Positions 17,024-26,039 of a stretch of 64,000 nt of DNA are shown here, piece after piece. Both the position numbers and the translations under genes were made by a program. The DNA comes from Rhodococcus erythropolis NBRC 15567 (GTDB lineage: Bacteria > Actinomycetota > Actinomycetes > Mycobacteriales > Mycobacteriaceae): positions 372,001 to 436,000 of the forward strand of contig NZ_BCRM01000001.1 in NCBI RefSeq assembly GCF_001552595.1. The letters are read 5' to 3'. Position 1 is the stretch's first letter. Each line of letters opens with the position of its first letter. The notes beneath the pieces are model-generated. The model had not been told where the DNA came from. It searched no databases and saw only the letters and a list, made by a program, of their open reading frames with translations.

Positions 17024-17683
17024 GTGACCGATTACGACGATCTCGACATGTTCGGGGGCCTCGACGCCTCCTCCCTGCCGCTCCGCCAGCAGCAGATTCT
17101 GATGACCATCCGGGATCTCGTGGCTGCTAACGGGTGCACACCGAGCACGCGGCAGATCGGAGACGCGGTTGGTCTGCGCTCGACGTCGACGGTATCCAAG
17201 CACCTCAAGAGCCTCGAAGAAAAGGGCTTCCTCCGTAGGGGAGCGGCCATGGCTCGGCAGTTGGACGTGCGGCCGTTCCTCGTGGGAGCGAAGGAGCAAT
17301 CGTCGTCGAATACGGTGACGGTTCCGGTCGTCGGTGACATCGCGGCCGGCGCGCCGATCCTCGCGGAGGAGCACGCCGACGAGGTGCTGGCACTTCCTCG
17401 CGAGCTCGTCGGCTCCGGCACGGTGTTCGGACTTCGGGTGCGCGGTGAGTCGATGGTCGACGCAGCAATCTGCGACGGCGACGTCGTCGTGGTGCGGCGC
17501 CAGGACGAGGCGCATTCCGGCGAGATCGTCGCCGCGATGATCGACGGCGAGGCCACTGTGAAGGTGCTCCGACGTCGCGACGGTCACGTGTACCTCGAGC
17601 CTCGTAATCCCGCATACAGCGTCATCGACGGCGATCGCGCGGCCATCTTGGGCAAGGTTGTTTCGGTGATGCGACGTATCTGA
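17024..17683 (+). CDS. lexA: LexA-family repressor with S24 autoprotease (atypical, second-type LexA)
   Basis: A 219-residue protein with an N-terminal winged helix (RQIGDAVGLRSTSTVSKHLKSL, 43-64) and a C-terminal S24 protease. The cleavage bond is Ala108-Gly109 (IAAGAPI), the catalytic Ser is S143 (GESMVDA) and the catalytic Lys is K180 (EATVKVL). Thus self-cleavage should work. The DNA-binding domain differs from the usual actinobacterial LexA (THR/SIREIGDAVGLTS type), so it is probably a paralogue with its own box. Upstream in-frame starts at 16931 and 16994 are possible, but the leaderless -10 box favours 17024. Confidence 0.8.
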   Translation: MTDYDDLDMFGGLDASSLPLRQQQILMTIRDLVAANGCTPSTRQIGDAVGLRSTSTVSKHLKSLEEKGFLRRGAAMARQLDVRPFLVGAKEQSSSNTVTVPVVGDIAAGAPILAEEHADEVLALPRELVGSGTVFGLRVRGESMVDAAICDGDVVVVRRQDEAHSGEIVAAMIDGEATVKVLRRRDGHVYLEPRNPAYSVIDGDRAAILGKVVSVMRRI

Positions 17684-17696
17684 GAGGTGTCCGGTC

Positions 17697-18110
17697 TCAG
17701 CGATGGTTGGCGCGGGGACCGTTGTATTCCCCATCGGTGACTTTGTCGCCCCATGTCGTTTCGGTGCCTCCCTCGCCGGGTCCTTCCCACAGCGCAAGGT
17801 GGGTCATGAAACGGTCGGGTGCCGCGCCGTGCCAGTGTTCCTCTCCTGCCGGGGTATAGATGGTCTCGCCCGGGTGAACTTCGACGATCTCGCCGCCGCG
17901 AGCTTGAACCAGCGCGGTCCCGGAGACGATGTGGAGGGTCTGCCCGAGGACATGGGAATGCCAGTCGGTTCGCGCACAAGGTGCAAAGCGAACCATGTTG
18001 GCGCGCATCCTCGACGGCTCCTGGCCGGCGTAGATGACGTCCCACCAGACGTCGCCGGTGAACCAGTCGCTGGGTGCTTTGCTGGTGGGCTGGGGCTTCA
18101 AGATTTCCAT
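17697..18110 (-). CDS. Cupin-domain protein
   Basis: A 137-residue single cupin. Motif 1 is WHSHVLGQTLHIVSGTALVQ and motif 2 is PGETIYTPAGEEHWHG, with the metal-binding histidines present. It is the last gene of a minus-strand run (alcohol dehydrogenase, MFS, DUF2255, cupin). Proteins of this type are often annotated as quercetin-dioxygenase-like or carboxymuconolactone-decarboxylase-associated cupins; the substrate is unknown. Confidence 0.86.
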   Translation of the reverse strand: MEILKPQPTSKAPSDWFTGDVWWDVIYAGQEPSRMRANMVRFAPCARTDWHSHVLGQTLHIVSGTALVQARGGEIVEVHPGETIYTPAGEEHWHGAAPDRFMTHLALWEGPGEGGTETTWGDKVTDGEYNGPRANHR

Positions 18111-18139
18111 GAGGTCTCCTCGGAATCGAAAGGGGCGGT

Positions 18140-18526
18140 TCAGTTCTGCGTCAGCGGAACAAGTCGAATGGTGTTGGGTGCGGCGGCGCGGCCGGTGACG
18201 GAGCCGACGATCTGCGGGCCGTAGCGGTCGTACTTGGTGTGGTAGGCGGAGTCGATCGCCGAGTGCGCATCCGGTGCGGCGGACTCGAACACCACGTCCC
18301 GCTCAATTCCTCCTGCGCGGATTCGGCCCCTTCCACTTGCCGTTGCTCGGACGAACCACGGGTTGTCGGTTCCGTATGCCGAGCGCACGTACAGTTGGTT
18401 GTCGGCACGGACGACCCAAATCGTGACGTACGGCCTTGCGGTGCCGTCGCGGCGGTACGAGGAGATCTGCAATTCCTCGGCACCACCGATCTTGGTCAGT
18501 TCAGCCTCGGTCCACGAGTGCGACAT
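18140..18526 (-). CDS. DUF2255-family protein
   Basis: A 128-residue protein with a split-barrel-like pattern: PYVTIWVVRADNQLYVRSAYG and NPWFVRATASGRGRIRAGG. It resembles the deazaflavin/FMN-binding nitroreductase-like DUF2255 group. Its start overlaps the end of the MFS gene by 26 nt, so it is co-translated with the exporter. The function is unknown; a small-molecule modification role beside the transporter and the dehydrogenase is possible. Confidence 0.75.
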   Translation of the reverse strand: MSHSWTEAELTKIGGAEELQISSYRRDGTARPYVTIWVVRADNQLYVRSAYGTDNPWFVRATASGRGRIRAGGIERDVVFESAAPDAHSAIDSAYHTKYDRYGPQIVGSVTGRAAAPNTIRLVPLTQN

Positions 18527-19973
18527 CTCGGCTTCCTTTCTCCTGTTCGAATTGCTTTGTGGTACTTCGCGTTCTCGTAGCCGGGACGATCAGTGCGAGG
18601 ACGATGACGAGACAAGCGGCCAGCAGGGCGGTGCCTGCGGTGAGAGCCGTTGATACGTGATCGGTGAGTGCCGTTGTAGCGTCGTCGGCAGAGGCTCCGG
18701 CGCCCGCGGAAACTGCGACGAGGATGCCGAGTCCGAGAGCACTGCCCAGTTGGTGTGCAGTGTTGACCAATCCTGATGCGGCACCGGCATCCTCGGCCTC
18801 CACCCCGGAGATACCGGCAGAAGTCAGCGGAGCGAAAGCCAACCCCTGCCCGGCGCCGATCAATATCATCGGAAGTGCTATCGCAGTGAGATACGTGCTA
18901 CCGGGATGGACCAGACTGAGCCACGCCATCCCGGCGAGGGTGACGGCAATGCCAACCGACAGAATTGCGGAATTTCCGAATCGTGGTGTCAGTCGCGGAA
19001 TCAGCATCGCCACAGCAAAATTGACGATCGTCATCGGGAAGAAGGCGATGCCAGCTTGGAACGCGCTGAAGCCCATGACGCCTTGGAGTAGCTGAGTGGT
19101 GAAGTAGAAAAATCCGATCATGGCACCCAGATAGAGCATTCGGGCGGCGTACGCCCCGGATCGCTCCCGGCTGCGGAACAACCGCAGTGGCATGATCGGC
19201 TGCTCCGCTCTAGCTTCGTTGAGGAAGAGCAAGGTCAGTAGTATCGCCCCGGCCGCCAGTGTCGCAACAGTGATCGGTGAGGTCCACCCCGCTTCGGCCG
19301 AGTCGACGGTGCCGAAGACGAGTGCGGTCATGCCGAGTGTGGCGAGAACAGCGCCCGCCACATCGAAACGTCCGGAGTTGGGTTCGGTTTCCGGAATGAA
19401 CCGGGGAGCGAGCGCGATCATCGCGATTCCGATCGGAACGTTGATGAAAAAGCCTGCGCGCCAAGACACCCAGTCGGCAAGGGCGCCGCCGATCACGAGG
19501 CCGAGGCTGGCGCCTATTCCCGCCGCAGCGCCGTACCAGGCAACAGCGCGCGTTCGCTCCGGGCCGGGCGGGAAACTGGCAGTCAGCAGTGACAGCGACG
19601 CCGGGGCCACCACTGCGGCTCCGACGCCTTGGAGAGCGCGCGCCGCGATGAGCCACCAACCGTTCGGCGCGACCCCGACGAGAAACGACGCAATCGCGAA
19701 AATTGCGAGACCGGAGACGAATACGCGACGACGGCCGAAGATATCCCCGAGACGAGCGCCCAGCAGGAGAAGGCCGCCGAACACCAGGGTGTAGGCGTCC
19801 TGGACCCAGGACAGCCCGGTTGCCGAGTAACCCAAGCTGCTTTGGATGCTGGGTAGCCCGGTGAAGATGATCGAATTGTCTAGCAGGATCATGAAATAGC
19901 TGATCAGAATGATCGCCAGGATCGCGGTGGAATTGATGCGACCGGCAACGGGACGGTTGGCAGTGTGGGTCAC
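18501..19973 (-). CDS. MFS multidrug exporter (EmrB/QacA, 14-TM DHA2 family)
   Basis: A 490-residue DHA2 transporter with the family motifs ILDNSIIFTGLPSIQ-like motif D1 near residue 30, WVQDAYTLVFGGLLLLGARLGD and GRRRVF. It is downstream of a zinc alcohol dehydrogenase (43 nt) and overlaps the DUF2255 gene. The divergent XRE regulator at 21221 probably controls the whole run. The substrate is unknown. Confidence 0.88.
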   Translation of the reverse strand: MTHTANRPVAGRINSTAILAIILISYFMILLDNSIIFTGLPSIQSSLGYSATGLSWVQDAYTLVFGGLLLLGARLGDIFGRRRVFVSGLAIFAIASFLVGVAPNGWWLIAARALQGVGAAVVAPASLSLLTASFPPGPERTRAVAWYGAAAGIGASLGLVIGGALADWVSWRAGFFINVPIGIAMIALAPRFIPETEPNSGRFDVAGAVLATLGMTALVFGTVDSAEAGWTSPITVATLAAGAILLTLLFLNEARAEQPIMPLRLFRSRERSGAYAARMLYLGAMIGFFYFTTQLLQGVMGFSAFQAGIAFFPMTIVNFAVAMLIPRLTPRFGNSAILSVGIAVTLAGMAWLSLVHPGSTYLTAIALPMILIGAGQGLAFAPLTSAGISGVEAEDAGAASGLVNTAHQLGSALGLGILVAVSAGAGASADDATTALTDHVSTALTAGTALLAACLVIVLALIVPATRTRSTTKQFEQEKGSRDVALVDRG

Positions 19974-19983
19974 GCGCTTCTTC

Positions 19984-20015
19984 TTCGCAAGTGGTGGACG
20001 TTCGCAAGTGGTGGA
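19984..20015. repeat. 15-bp direct repeat between the dehydrogenase and MFS genes
   Basis: TTCGCAAGTGGTGGA occurs at 19984-19998 and again at 20001-20015, a 17-nt period. It occupies nearly the whole gap between the two genes. Confidence 0.8.
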
Positions 20016-21053
20016 TTACGGGCGGACGAGGACCTTCAACGATTCACGGGAGTCCATGGCTCGATAGCCTTCCGCTACGTCGTCGAGCCCGACGGTGTGG
20101 TCGAAGACCTTGCCCGGCTCGATCTTTCCGTCGAGCACATCCGGCATCAGCTCTTCGATGTACGCGCGCACCGGAGCCGGTCCACCGGTGAGCGTGATGT
20201 TGGGTCCGAAGAGCGTCCCGAATCCGATTGGAGCTTCTTCGTATTGGGGTACTCCGACTCGGCTGATGACGCCGCCCGGTCGGACAACTCCGAGTGACTG
20301 CTCATAGGCAGGCATGTGACCTACCGCTTCGAGGACGACATGAGTGCCGTCGCCTCCGGTCAGTTCGCGGACTTTCTCGATGCCCTCGTCCCCACGTTCG
20401 GCAACTACATCGGTGGCTCCGAACTCGAGACCGAGATCCGTGCGGGTCTTGTGGCGCCCCATGAGGATGATGCGCTCGGCGCCGAGGCGTTTGGCGGAGA
20501 GCACTGCCATCAGCCCCACGGCTCCATCGCCGATGACCGTGACCGTCGTGCGTTGGTTGACGCCACCCTTGACCGCCGCGTGATAGCCGGTGCCGAAGAC
20601 GTCGGAGAGCGTGAGCAGTGACGGCAGGAGTTCGGAGTCCTCACCGACCGGCGCCTTGACCAGGGTGCCGTCTGCCAACGGCACTCGGATGGCCTCCGCC
20701 TGCCCGCCTCCGATCCCGTTTCCGGCCCAGAATCCGCCGTGGCGGCAGGACGTCTGCAAGCCTTCGCGGCAGAAGTCGCACGTCCCGTCGGACCAGGCGA
20801 AGGGCGCGATGACGAAGTCGCCCTTCTTCAACGTGGACACCTCGCGACCGGTCTCTTCGACCACTCCGACAAATTCGTGGCCCATCGGGGAACCACCGGG
20901 TGTTGCCGGCATGTTGTGGTAAGGGTGCAGGTCAGAGCCGCAAACGCAGGCCCTGACGACCCGCACGATCGCGTCCGTCGGCTGCTGCAGTACCGGATCG
21001 GGCACGGTCTCGACCCGAACGTCTCCGGCGCCGTACATGATGGTTGCTCGCAT
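20016..21053 (-). CDS. Zinc-dependent alcohol dehydrogenase family protein
   Basis: A 345-residue medium-chain dehydrogenase. Zinc-site residues appear in CVCGSDLHPYH, GHEFVG and the CDFCREGLQTSC lobe (three cysteines of the structural zinc visible). The cofactor loop is GDGAVG. The ATG at 21053 is preceded by AGGGGAC with suitable spacing; longer in-frame starts are not supported. It heads the minus-strand run that includes an exporter, a DUF2255 protein and a cupin, and it diverges from an XRE regulator. Confidence 0.88.
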   Translation of the reverse strand: MRATIMYGAGDVRVETVPDPVLQQPTDAIVRVVRACVCGSDLHPYHNMPATPGGSPMGHEFVGVVEETGREVSTLKKGDFVIAPFAWSDGTCDFCREGLQTSCRHGGFWAGNGIGGGQAEAIRVPLADGTLVKAPVGEDSELLPSLLTLSDVFGTGYHAAVKGGVNQRTTVTVIGDGAVGLMAVLSAKRLGAERIILMGRHKTRTDLGLEFGATDVVAERGDEGIEKVRELTGGDGTHVVLEAVGHMPAYEQSLGVVRPGGVISRVGVPQYEEAPIGFGTLFGPNITLTGGPAPVRAYIEELMPDVLDGKIEPGKVFDHTVGLDDVAEGYRAMDSRESLKVLVRP

Positions 21054-21220
21054 GGTGTCCCCTCTTGCTTCTGGTGTCGCGTGCTTGGAAGTCGACGTTT
21101 CTGCGTGAACCGGTCGACTGCAATCAGTCAACGCGGCGCCTCGCGAGCGCGGGAGTGTCTGTTGTTCCAGGTAACGGCAGTACCTCCCTCGGTCTTCGCC
21201 GCTCGAGTAACGTGAACTGC

Positions 21221-22105
21221 ATGGACAACCGAGCCGAGATCCGCGAATTCCTCAGCTCCCGTCGTGCTCGCATCACACCCGAGCAGGCAGGGCTCCCGGC
21301 TTACGGCGGAAACCGTCGCGTCAAGGGGTTGCGCCGTGAGGAAGTCGCTCTGCTCGCCGGTGTGAGCATCGACTACTACGTGCGCATGGAACGCGGAAAT
21401 CTGGCGGGAGCGTCGGATTCGGTACTCGAAAGCCTTTCCCGAGCACTGCAACTCGACGAAGCCGAAACTGCCCATTTGTACGACCTCGCGAAGGCCGCCA
21501 GTGCAGGCGCACCGAGTAGAAAGCGGCCCGCCCCCAAGGGCGTGAGCCCGGCGATTCAGCAGATACTCGACGCCATCACCGACGCGCCGGCGTGGGTACG
21601 CAATGCCAGGCACGACATGCTGGCGGCCAATCGCATGGCGCGCGCGTTGTATTCGCCAGTCTTGGCTGATCCGCGTAGGCCGGCGAACAACGCCCGCTTC
21701 GTGTACCTGGACCCGGCGTCGCAGGACTTCTTCGTAGATTGGGAGCGCGCGGCAGACGACATCGCCGCGATGCTCCGCTCGGAAGCGGGGCGCAATCCCC
21801 ATGACAAGGCGCTGACCGAGCTCATCGGTGAACTTGCCACTCGCAGTGAGGTATTCCGCACCCGGTGGGCGAAACACAATGTGCGCTTTCATCGGACGGG
21901 ATTCAAGAAGGTTCGTCACCCCGTCGTCGGCGACCTGGAGCTGAACTTCGAGGCGATGGAACTGCCGTCCAATCCCGGGCTGACACTGCTGGTCTACACC
22001 GCGGCGCCGGGGACGCCCACGGCTGACGCACTCAAACTCTTGGCGAGTTGGGCGGCAACCCAGGATCAGTTGGATCCGGCGAACGACAGCGAAGCGGCGC
22101 TCTGA
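21221..22105 (+). CDS. XRE-family regulator with MmyB-like ligand domain
   Basis: A 294-residue regulator. The helix-turn-helix is at about 28-70 (GLRREEVALLAGVSIDYYVRMERG), followed by the MmyB/PAS-like ligand-binding domain (APAWVRNARHDMLAANRMARALY onward). This family often controls a divergent short-chain or zinc dehydrogenase, matching the neighbour here. TAACGT (21208-21213) lies 7 nt before the ATG, so the mRNA may be leaderless. Confidence 0.9.
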   Translation: MDNRAEIREFLSSRRARITPEQAGLPAYGGNRRVKGLRREEVALLAGVSIDYYVRMERGNLAGASDSVLESLSRALQLDEAETAHLYDLAKAASAGAPSRKRPAPKGVSPAIQQILDAITDAPAWVRNARHDMLAANRMARALYSPVLADPRRPANNARFVYLDPASQDFFVDWERAADDIAAMLRSEAGRNPHDKALTELIGELATRSEVFRTRWAKHNVRFHRTGFKKVRHPVVGDLELNFEAMELPSNPGLTLLVYTAAPGTPTADALKLLASWAATQDQLDPANDSEAAL

Positions 22106-22131
22106 GTTCGGTCGGCAAGTAGACCTGTCGA

Positions 22132-23274
22132 TCAGCTCAGATGCGTTACCGCCCAGGCCACCTGGTCTCCACCCCGTCGCTTGGCTCGATACATCGCGTT
22201 GTCGGCGTCGGCAAGTATCCGATCGATGGTTCCTGAAGCGTCCGGGATTGTCGAGGACAGCCACACGCTGGCTCCGACGCTCACGGAAATCGACTGCCGA
22301 CCGGCGGGCCGCGATATCGAATTGTGAATGTCCACCACGGTTTGTTCGATGCGACGTGGCTCCACGGGCATGAGAATCACGAACTCGTCGCCGCCTGTCC
22401 GGGCAACCAGCCCGACCTCTCCGACCGCTGAGTTCAGACGCCGACCGACTGTCACCAGCATCCGATCACCTTCTGCGTGACCCAGTTTGTCGTTCACGCT
22501 CTTGAACGAATCGACATCGATCACCACCGCGAGGACAACGTGTCCTTGGAGTTCGCCGACACCGAACAGCTGTTGCCAGACGTTGTGCAGCCCACGTCGG
22601 TTCAGAGCAGCGGTGAGTGGATCGCGCCAAGAGTGTCGTGCATCGTCGGTCAGGTACAAGACGAGGAAATGCACGGTCATCGCGGCGGACGCGATAACAC
22701 ACCCGATGACGAATCCAGTGGACACCGACAGCGAAGAATCGGTATCCGGATCGGTTACAGCGCGAATTGTCAGTAGGGCAACGACGAACAGCGCGCCGAC
22801 GATCTGTGCCGTGACTATTCGAGGGCTGTGGAATACCGACGAATAGTTCGCGACGACCACGAACAGAACGGCGCCGGTCAACGCCAGGAAGCTCGAATGG
22901 ATTCCGGCGAGAAGTATCAAGGACAAGCAGATATTGGTGAGCGAAATGAAACGAACGGATTGGTGGTGGCTCGGCCAGGACCGTCCGAGTGACCAGCGAA
23001 TCATGCAGTAGAGCGCGATCATGCATGCTGCGCCCGCCGCGAGCCGTTCAGGGAGGTCGGTTGCGCCACCCTTCACGAATTGAGCCAGTACGGCGAGTGC
23101 CACGAACACGGCGCACCAAAAGGTGACGACCACTCTGGCTGTCCCCAACATCGATCGAGCAGCCAGAAACCGAGGGAACCATTCACCGTCGTACGCAAGA
23201 GACCACCAGCGACGCAACAGTCCAGTTGTTTGACGAATGTTCTGCCCCAACCCCGCAGCGCCACTGACTCCCAT
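22132..23274 (-). CDS. Membrane-anchored GGDEF diguanylate cyclase
   Basis: A 380-residue protein with about six N-terminal membrane segments (50-210) and a C-terminal GGDEF domain. The active-site GGDEF is intact at 294-298 and the domain start DPLTAALNRRGL is at 218-229. It should make cyclic di-GMP at the membrane. No EAL domain or receiver is fused. It is monocistronic and convergent with the XRE gene. Confidence 0.9.
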   Translation of the reverse strand: MGVSGAAGLGQNIRQTTGLLRRWWSLAYDGEWFPRFLAARSMLGTARVVVTFWCAVFVALAVLAQFVKGGATDLPERLAAGAACMIALYCMIRWSLGRSWPSHHQSVRFISLTNICLSLILLAGIHSSFLALTGAVLFVVVANYSSVFHSPRIVTAQIVGALFVVALLTIRAVTDPDTDSSLSVSTGFVIGCVIASAAMTVHFLVLYLTDDARHSWRDPLTAALNRRGLHNVWQQLFGVGELQGHVVLAVVIDVDSFKSVNDKLGHAEGDRMLVTVGRRLNSAVGEVGLVARTGGDEFVILMPVEPRRIEQTVVDIHNSISRPAGRQSISVSVGASVWLSSTIPDASGTIDRILADADNAMYRAKRRGGDQVAWAVTHLS

Positions 23275-23392
23275 GAAACCCCCTCCGAGATCTTGCGAAA
23301 ATTCCCGGAAGATTCTTCGTCAAGATTTGATCCCCGAACAAGGTACCCGATAGTTGAACGATGGATTGATGCCTCGTGAGGTGTGGGCCGCT

Positions 23393-23857
23393 CTAAGGTG
23401 CGATCGGTGTGGTCAGGATCTTTCTGAGTGCCGGAAGATCCAGGGTTGCAGCAAGATCTGCAATCGTGACTCCCGACAGCGATGCGCGCCAGGCTTTTTC
23501 GGCGTCGGCCATGACTTTGGCAATTCCGCAGGCGGAACGGCATTGCTCCGGTGGAGCGGCGAGGATTCCTTGCTGTCGAATCTCCGTGCACCGGAACGCA
23601 GGTTCAGTGCCGTCAACCGCCTGGACGACGTCGAGAACGGTGATTTTCTCGGGAGCCCGGGTGAGGACGTACCCACCGTCTCGGCCCTCGGTCGGATTGA
23701 CCAGACCGGCGTGCGCGAGCGCTCGCAGATGCTTCGCCAGGTATGTCTTCGACACCCCGTGAAGTTCGGCGAGTCTGGCTGTGGGTACCGGCCCCTCGGC
23801 CTGGCTGAGAACCACACAGCAGTGGAGTGACCACTCCACGCCTCCGGAAAGCTTCAT
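23393..23857 (-). CDS. Rrf2-family regulator with three conserved cysteines
   Basis: A 154-residue Rrf2 protein. The winged helix is at 1-65 (PTARLAELHGVSKTYLAKHLRAL), and three cysteines (C90, C106, C110) are placed like the iron-sulfur ligands of NsrR and IscR. It may therefore sense redox stress or nitric oxide. It follows the NAD(P)H-binding protein gene by 62 nt on the same strand; the palindrome ahead of that gene is the likely autoregulatory operator. Confidence 0.85.
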   Translation of the reverse strand: MKLSGGVEWSLHCCVVLSQAEGPVPTARLAELHGVSKTYLAKHLRALAHAGLVNPTEGRDGGYVLTRAPEKITVLDVVQAVDGTEPAFRCTEIRQQGILAAPPEQCRSACGIAKVMADAEKAWRASLSGVTIADLAATLDLPALRKILTTPIAP

Positions 23858-23919
23858 GGTTGAACTCTATCGACGTGGTGGAACGTGATGCGGGCCGGAC
23901 GTCGCTCGAGTGGTCGACG

Positions 23920-24669
23920 TCAGGCCTTCTCGGCAAGCCACACGTCGTACGTTGTCGGCGCAATCCATGCGTCGGCGCCGGGTGTCGGGGTGAGTGCCGA
24001 GTTGTCGAGTTTCGCGCCGAAGTACCCGGCCTCGGGATCGGAAATCACCGAGCGCTTGTCGCCGGTGACGACGAACAGGCGCCGGACCAGTTCGTCGATG
24101 CCCAGCGGTTCGGGCCCGGCGATCTCGACCGTGCCGTTACGCGGCGCACCGGTCACTACCTCGGCGACGTGAGAAACGACGTCCCGTGATGCGATGGGCT
24201 GCAGATGTGCCTGTGTTGCATGGACCGTGCCGTCGGTGGTTCCGGCGTCGGCGATTCCGGCGACGAACTCGAAGAACTGGGTCGATCGGACGATCGTGTA
24301 TGGGGTCGGGCCGGCTTTGACCAGGTCTTCCTGGGCGATTTTGGCTCGCATGTACCCGGAATCGGGCAGTCGATCGGCGCCGACGATGGACAGGATGACG
24401 TGGTGACCGACGCCCGCCTTCTCTTCTGCGGCGAGGATATGGCTGGTTCCGTCATGGAAGAAGGCCAAGACGTCTTCGTCCGACCACGACGGGGAATTGG
24501 TCAGATCCACGACGACGTCGGCACCATCGACTGCTTCGGCGATTCCTGCGCCGGTGGTGATGTCGATCCCGTCTGCCCGGCCGAGCGCCTTCACGTCGTG
24601 CCCGGCGTCAGCGAGCTTGGCGGCGACCTGGCTTCCGATCAGTCCGCTTCCGAAAATGACGATCTTCAC
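23920..24669 (-). CDS. NAD(P)H-binding (NmrA/atypical SDR) protein
   Basis: A 249-residue NAD(P)-binding protein with the N-terminal Rossmann motif IVIFGSGLIGSQVAAKL and the atypical-SDR segment TPYTIVRSTQFFEF. The GTG at 24669 has AGGAG 7 nt upstream. It forms an operon with the Rrf2 regulator, and a strong palindrome lies just upstream. Proteins of this type act as quinone or redox sensors or reductases; its substrate is unknown. Confidence 0.85.
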   Translation of the reverse strand: MKIVIFGSGLIGSQVAAKLADAGHDVKALGRADGIDITTGAGIAEAVDGADVVVDLTNSPSWSDEDVLAFFHDGTSHILAAEEKAGVGHHVILSIVGADRLPDSGYMRAKIAQEDLVKAGPTPYTIVRSTQFFEFVAGIADAGTTDGTVHATQAHLQPIASRDVVSHVAEVVTGAPRNGTVEIAGPEPLGIDELVRRLFVVTGDKRSVISDPEAGYFGAKLDNSALTPTPGADAWIAPTTYDVWLAEKA

Positions 24670-24686
24670 GATTTTCTCCTTTACTC

Positions 24687-24726
24687 GGATAAGTCGTGTC
24701 CAAGTATACTCGGACACAACTTATCC
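24687..24726. promoter_or_regulatory. Long palindrome, probable Rrf2 operator
   Basis: GGATAAGTCGTGTCC (24687-24701) and GGACACAACTTATCC (24712-24726) are 15-bp arms with one mismatch and a 10-nt AT-rich spacer. The site is 18 nt upstream of the NAD(P)H-binding protein start and would cover its promoter. Confidence 0.6.
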
Positions 24727-24744
24727 AAGTCAAGGGTTGTCTGA

Positions 24745-25641
24745 TCAGTCGAAGAGTTCGGCTGCCAGTGCTTCGTAGGTCGCGAGCGGATCACCCTCGG
24801 CGGGAAGTGCTTGGATCGCAACGTGATCGGCACCTGCCGCGACATGCTCCCGAAGTCGATCCGCGATGGACTTCGCGGTACCGCGCGCAACCAGAGCGTC
24901 GATGACGCGATCGTTTCCTTCGTTCGCCAACTCTTCGGGCGCAAAACCGAGGCGCTCGAGATTGCTCGTGTAGTTGCGCAGATACAGATACGGGTTGGCG
25001 ACGGCGGGGCGACCGATTGCTCTGGCCTTCTCCGGATCGGTTTCCAGAACAACCTTGTGCTCGGGGGCAAGAATCTTCGAAGGGCCGAGGATTTCACGAG
25101 CTTCGGCGGTGTGTTCGGGGATGGTCAGGTACGGATGCGCGCCGGCAGCGCGATCTGCGGACAGTTTCAACACTTTCGGTCCCAGTGCGGCGAGGACGCG
25201 CCGCGATTCCGGGACCTGGGCCTCGTCGAGTTCGTCGAGGTACGACACGAGCGAGGCGTACGGCTTGGTGTAGTCGCCGGTCGCCTCCGGATGTCCGACG
25301 CCTACGCCGAGCAGGAATCGCCCCGGATGTGCGGCTTCGAGTCGGTGATAGGACTCCGCCACCTCGGCCGCAGGTGAGGACCAGATGTTGACGATTCCGG
25401 TTGCCACGGTGATGTGCTCGGTCGCGTCGAGAAGTTTCTCGGCGATCCGTAGATCGGCGCGTGGTGAGCCGCCGATCCAGATGGTGCCGAAACCGAGTTT
25501 CTCGATCGCTGTTCCCAGTCCCGGCGGCAAACCAGCCGCTCCTCGCCAGATTCCGTAGGTGCCCAGGTCAGGTGTTTTCGTAGTCTCCGTCACAGCGGGT
25601 GCAACTCGGCTGCTGCCGGGATCTATTCCTTCCGTCGTCAT
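24745..25641 (-). CDS. LLM-class F420-dependent oxidoreductase
   Basis: A 298-residue luciferase-like TIM-barrel protein (EKLGFGTIWIGGSPRADLR, TGIVNIWSS, GRFLLGVGVGHPE). It belongs to the mycobacterial/rhodococcal TIGR03620-like F420 group. Its ATG overlaps the stop of the upstream GYD gene (ATGA), so the two are translated together. The substrate is unknown. Confidence 0.85.
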   Translation of the reverse strand: MTTEGIDPGSSRVAPAVTETTKTPDLGTYGIWRGAAGLPPGLGTAIEKLGFGTIWIGGSPRADLRIAEKLLDATEHITVATGIVNIWSSPAAEVAESYHRLEAAHPGRFLLGVGVGHPEATGDYTKPYASLVSYLDELDEAQVPESRRVLAALGPKVLKLSADRAAGAHPYLTIPEHTAEAREILGPSKILAPEHKVVLETDPEKARAIGRPAVANPYLYLRNYTSNLERLGFAPEELANEGNDRVIDALVARGTAKSIADRLREHVAAGADHVAIQALPAEGDPLATYEALAAELFD

Positions 25642-25958
25642 TTGCCCGGCGCGCGGTAGTCGGTCGGTCGCTTGACTGCCTCGTCGATCTGCTCCGGCGT
25701 GAGCAGCGTGATCGACTCCGAGCGTGCTGCACCTGCCGCAGCCGTGCGAATGCTCAATGCGGCTGCCGCGACGTCGTCCGGTAGGTTGCCGATGACGAAC
25801 ATGTCGTGACCGCCCAGTGCGAAGTGGCAGGATTCGACTGTGCCGCCGATGCTTTCGACCATTCGGGTTATCGCGTCGCGCCGCGCAGTGCCTCCCTCCT
25901 GCTGTAGGCCGGCGGCGCCGGAAGGTGAGTACGTCACTTGCCAGAGGTATTTCGGCAT
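25638..25958 (-). CDS. GYD-domain protein
   Basis: A 106-residue protein starting MPKYLWQVTYSPSGAAGL, a typical GYD domain start, with the alpha-beta pattern ALGGHDMFVIGNLPDDVAAAALS. It comes first in a two-gene operon with the LLM oxidoreductase, with an ATGA overlap. GYD proteins are small ferredoxin-like-fold proteins of unknown function. The start at 25958 is followed immediately by the conserved domain; AGGAG-like GGAGTG precedes it. Confidence 0.82.
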   Translation of the reverse strand: MPKYLWQVTYSPSGAAGLQQEGGTARRDAITRMVESIGGTVESCHFALGGHDMFVIGNLPDDVAAAALSIRTAAAGAARSESITLLTPEQIDEAVKRPTDYRAPGK

Positions 25959-26039
25959 TTCCACTCCTTGCTCGGGATGGGTACTTCGATCGTGTACCCG
26001 TAGGGCGCTCGGTGGCAATGGGTAGGGGACAATCACGGC

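Noticed and set aside
16900-17024. An SOS box (CGAAC-N4-GTTCG type) near the LexA-like gene
   Set aside because: Only a half site GGTTCGAG is visible; no palindrome of the expected form.
21128-22264. A 378-residue minus-strand frame opposite the XRE regulator
   Set aside because: No recognisable domain; antisense to a standard XRE/MmyB regulator.
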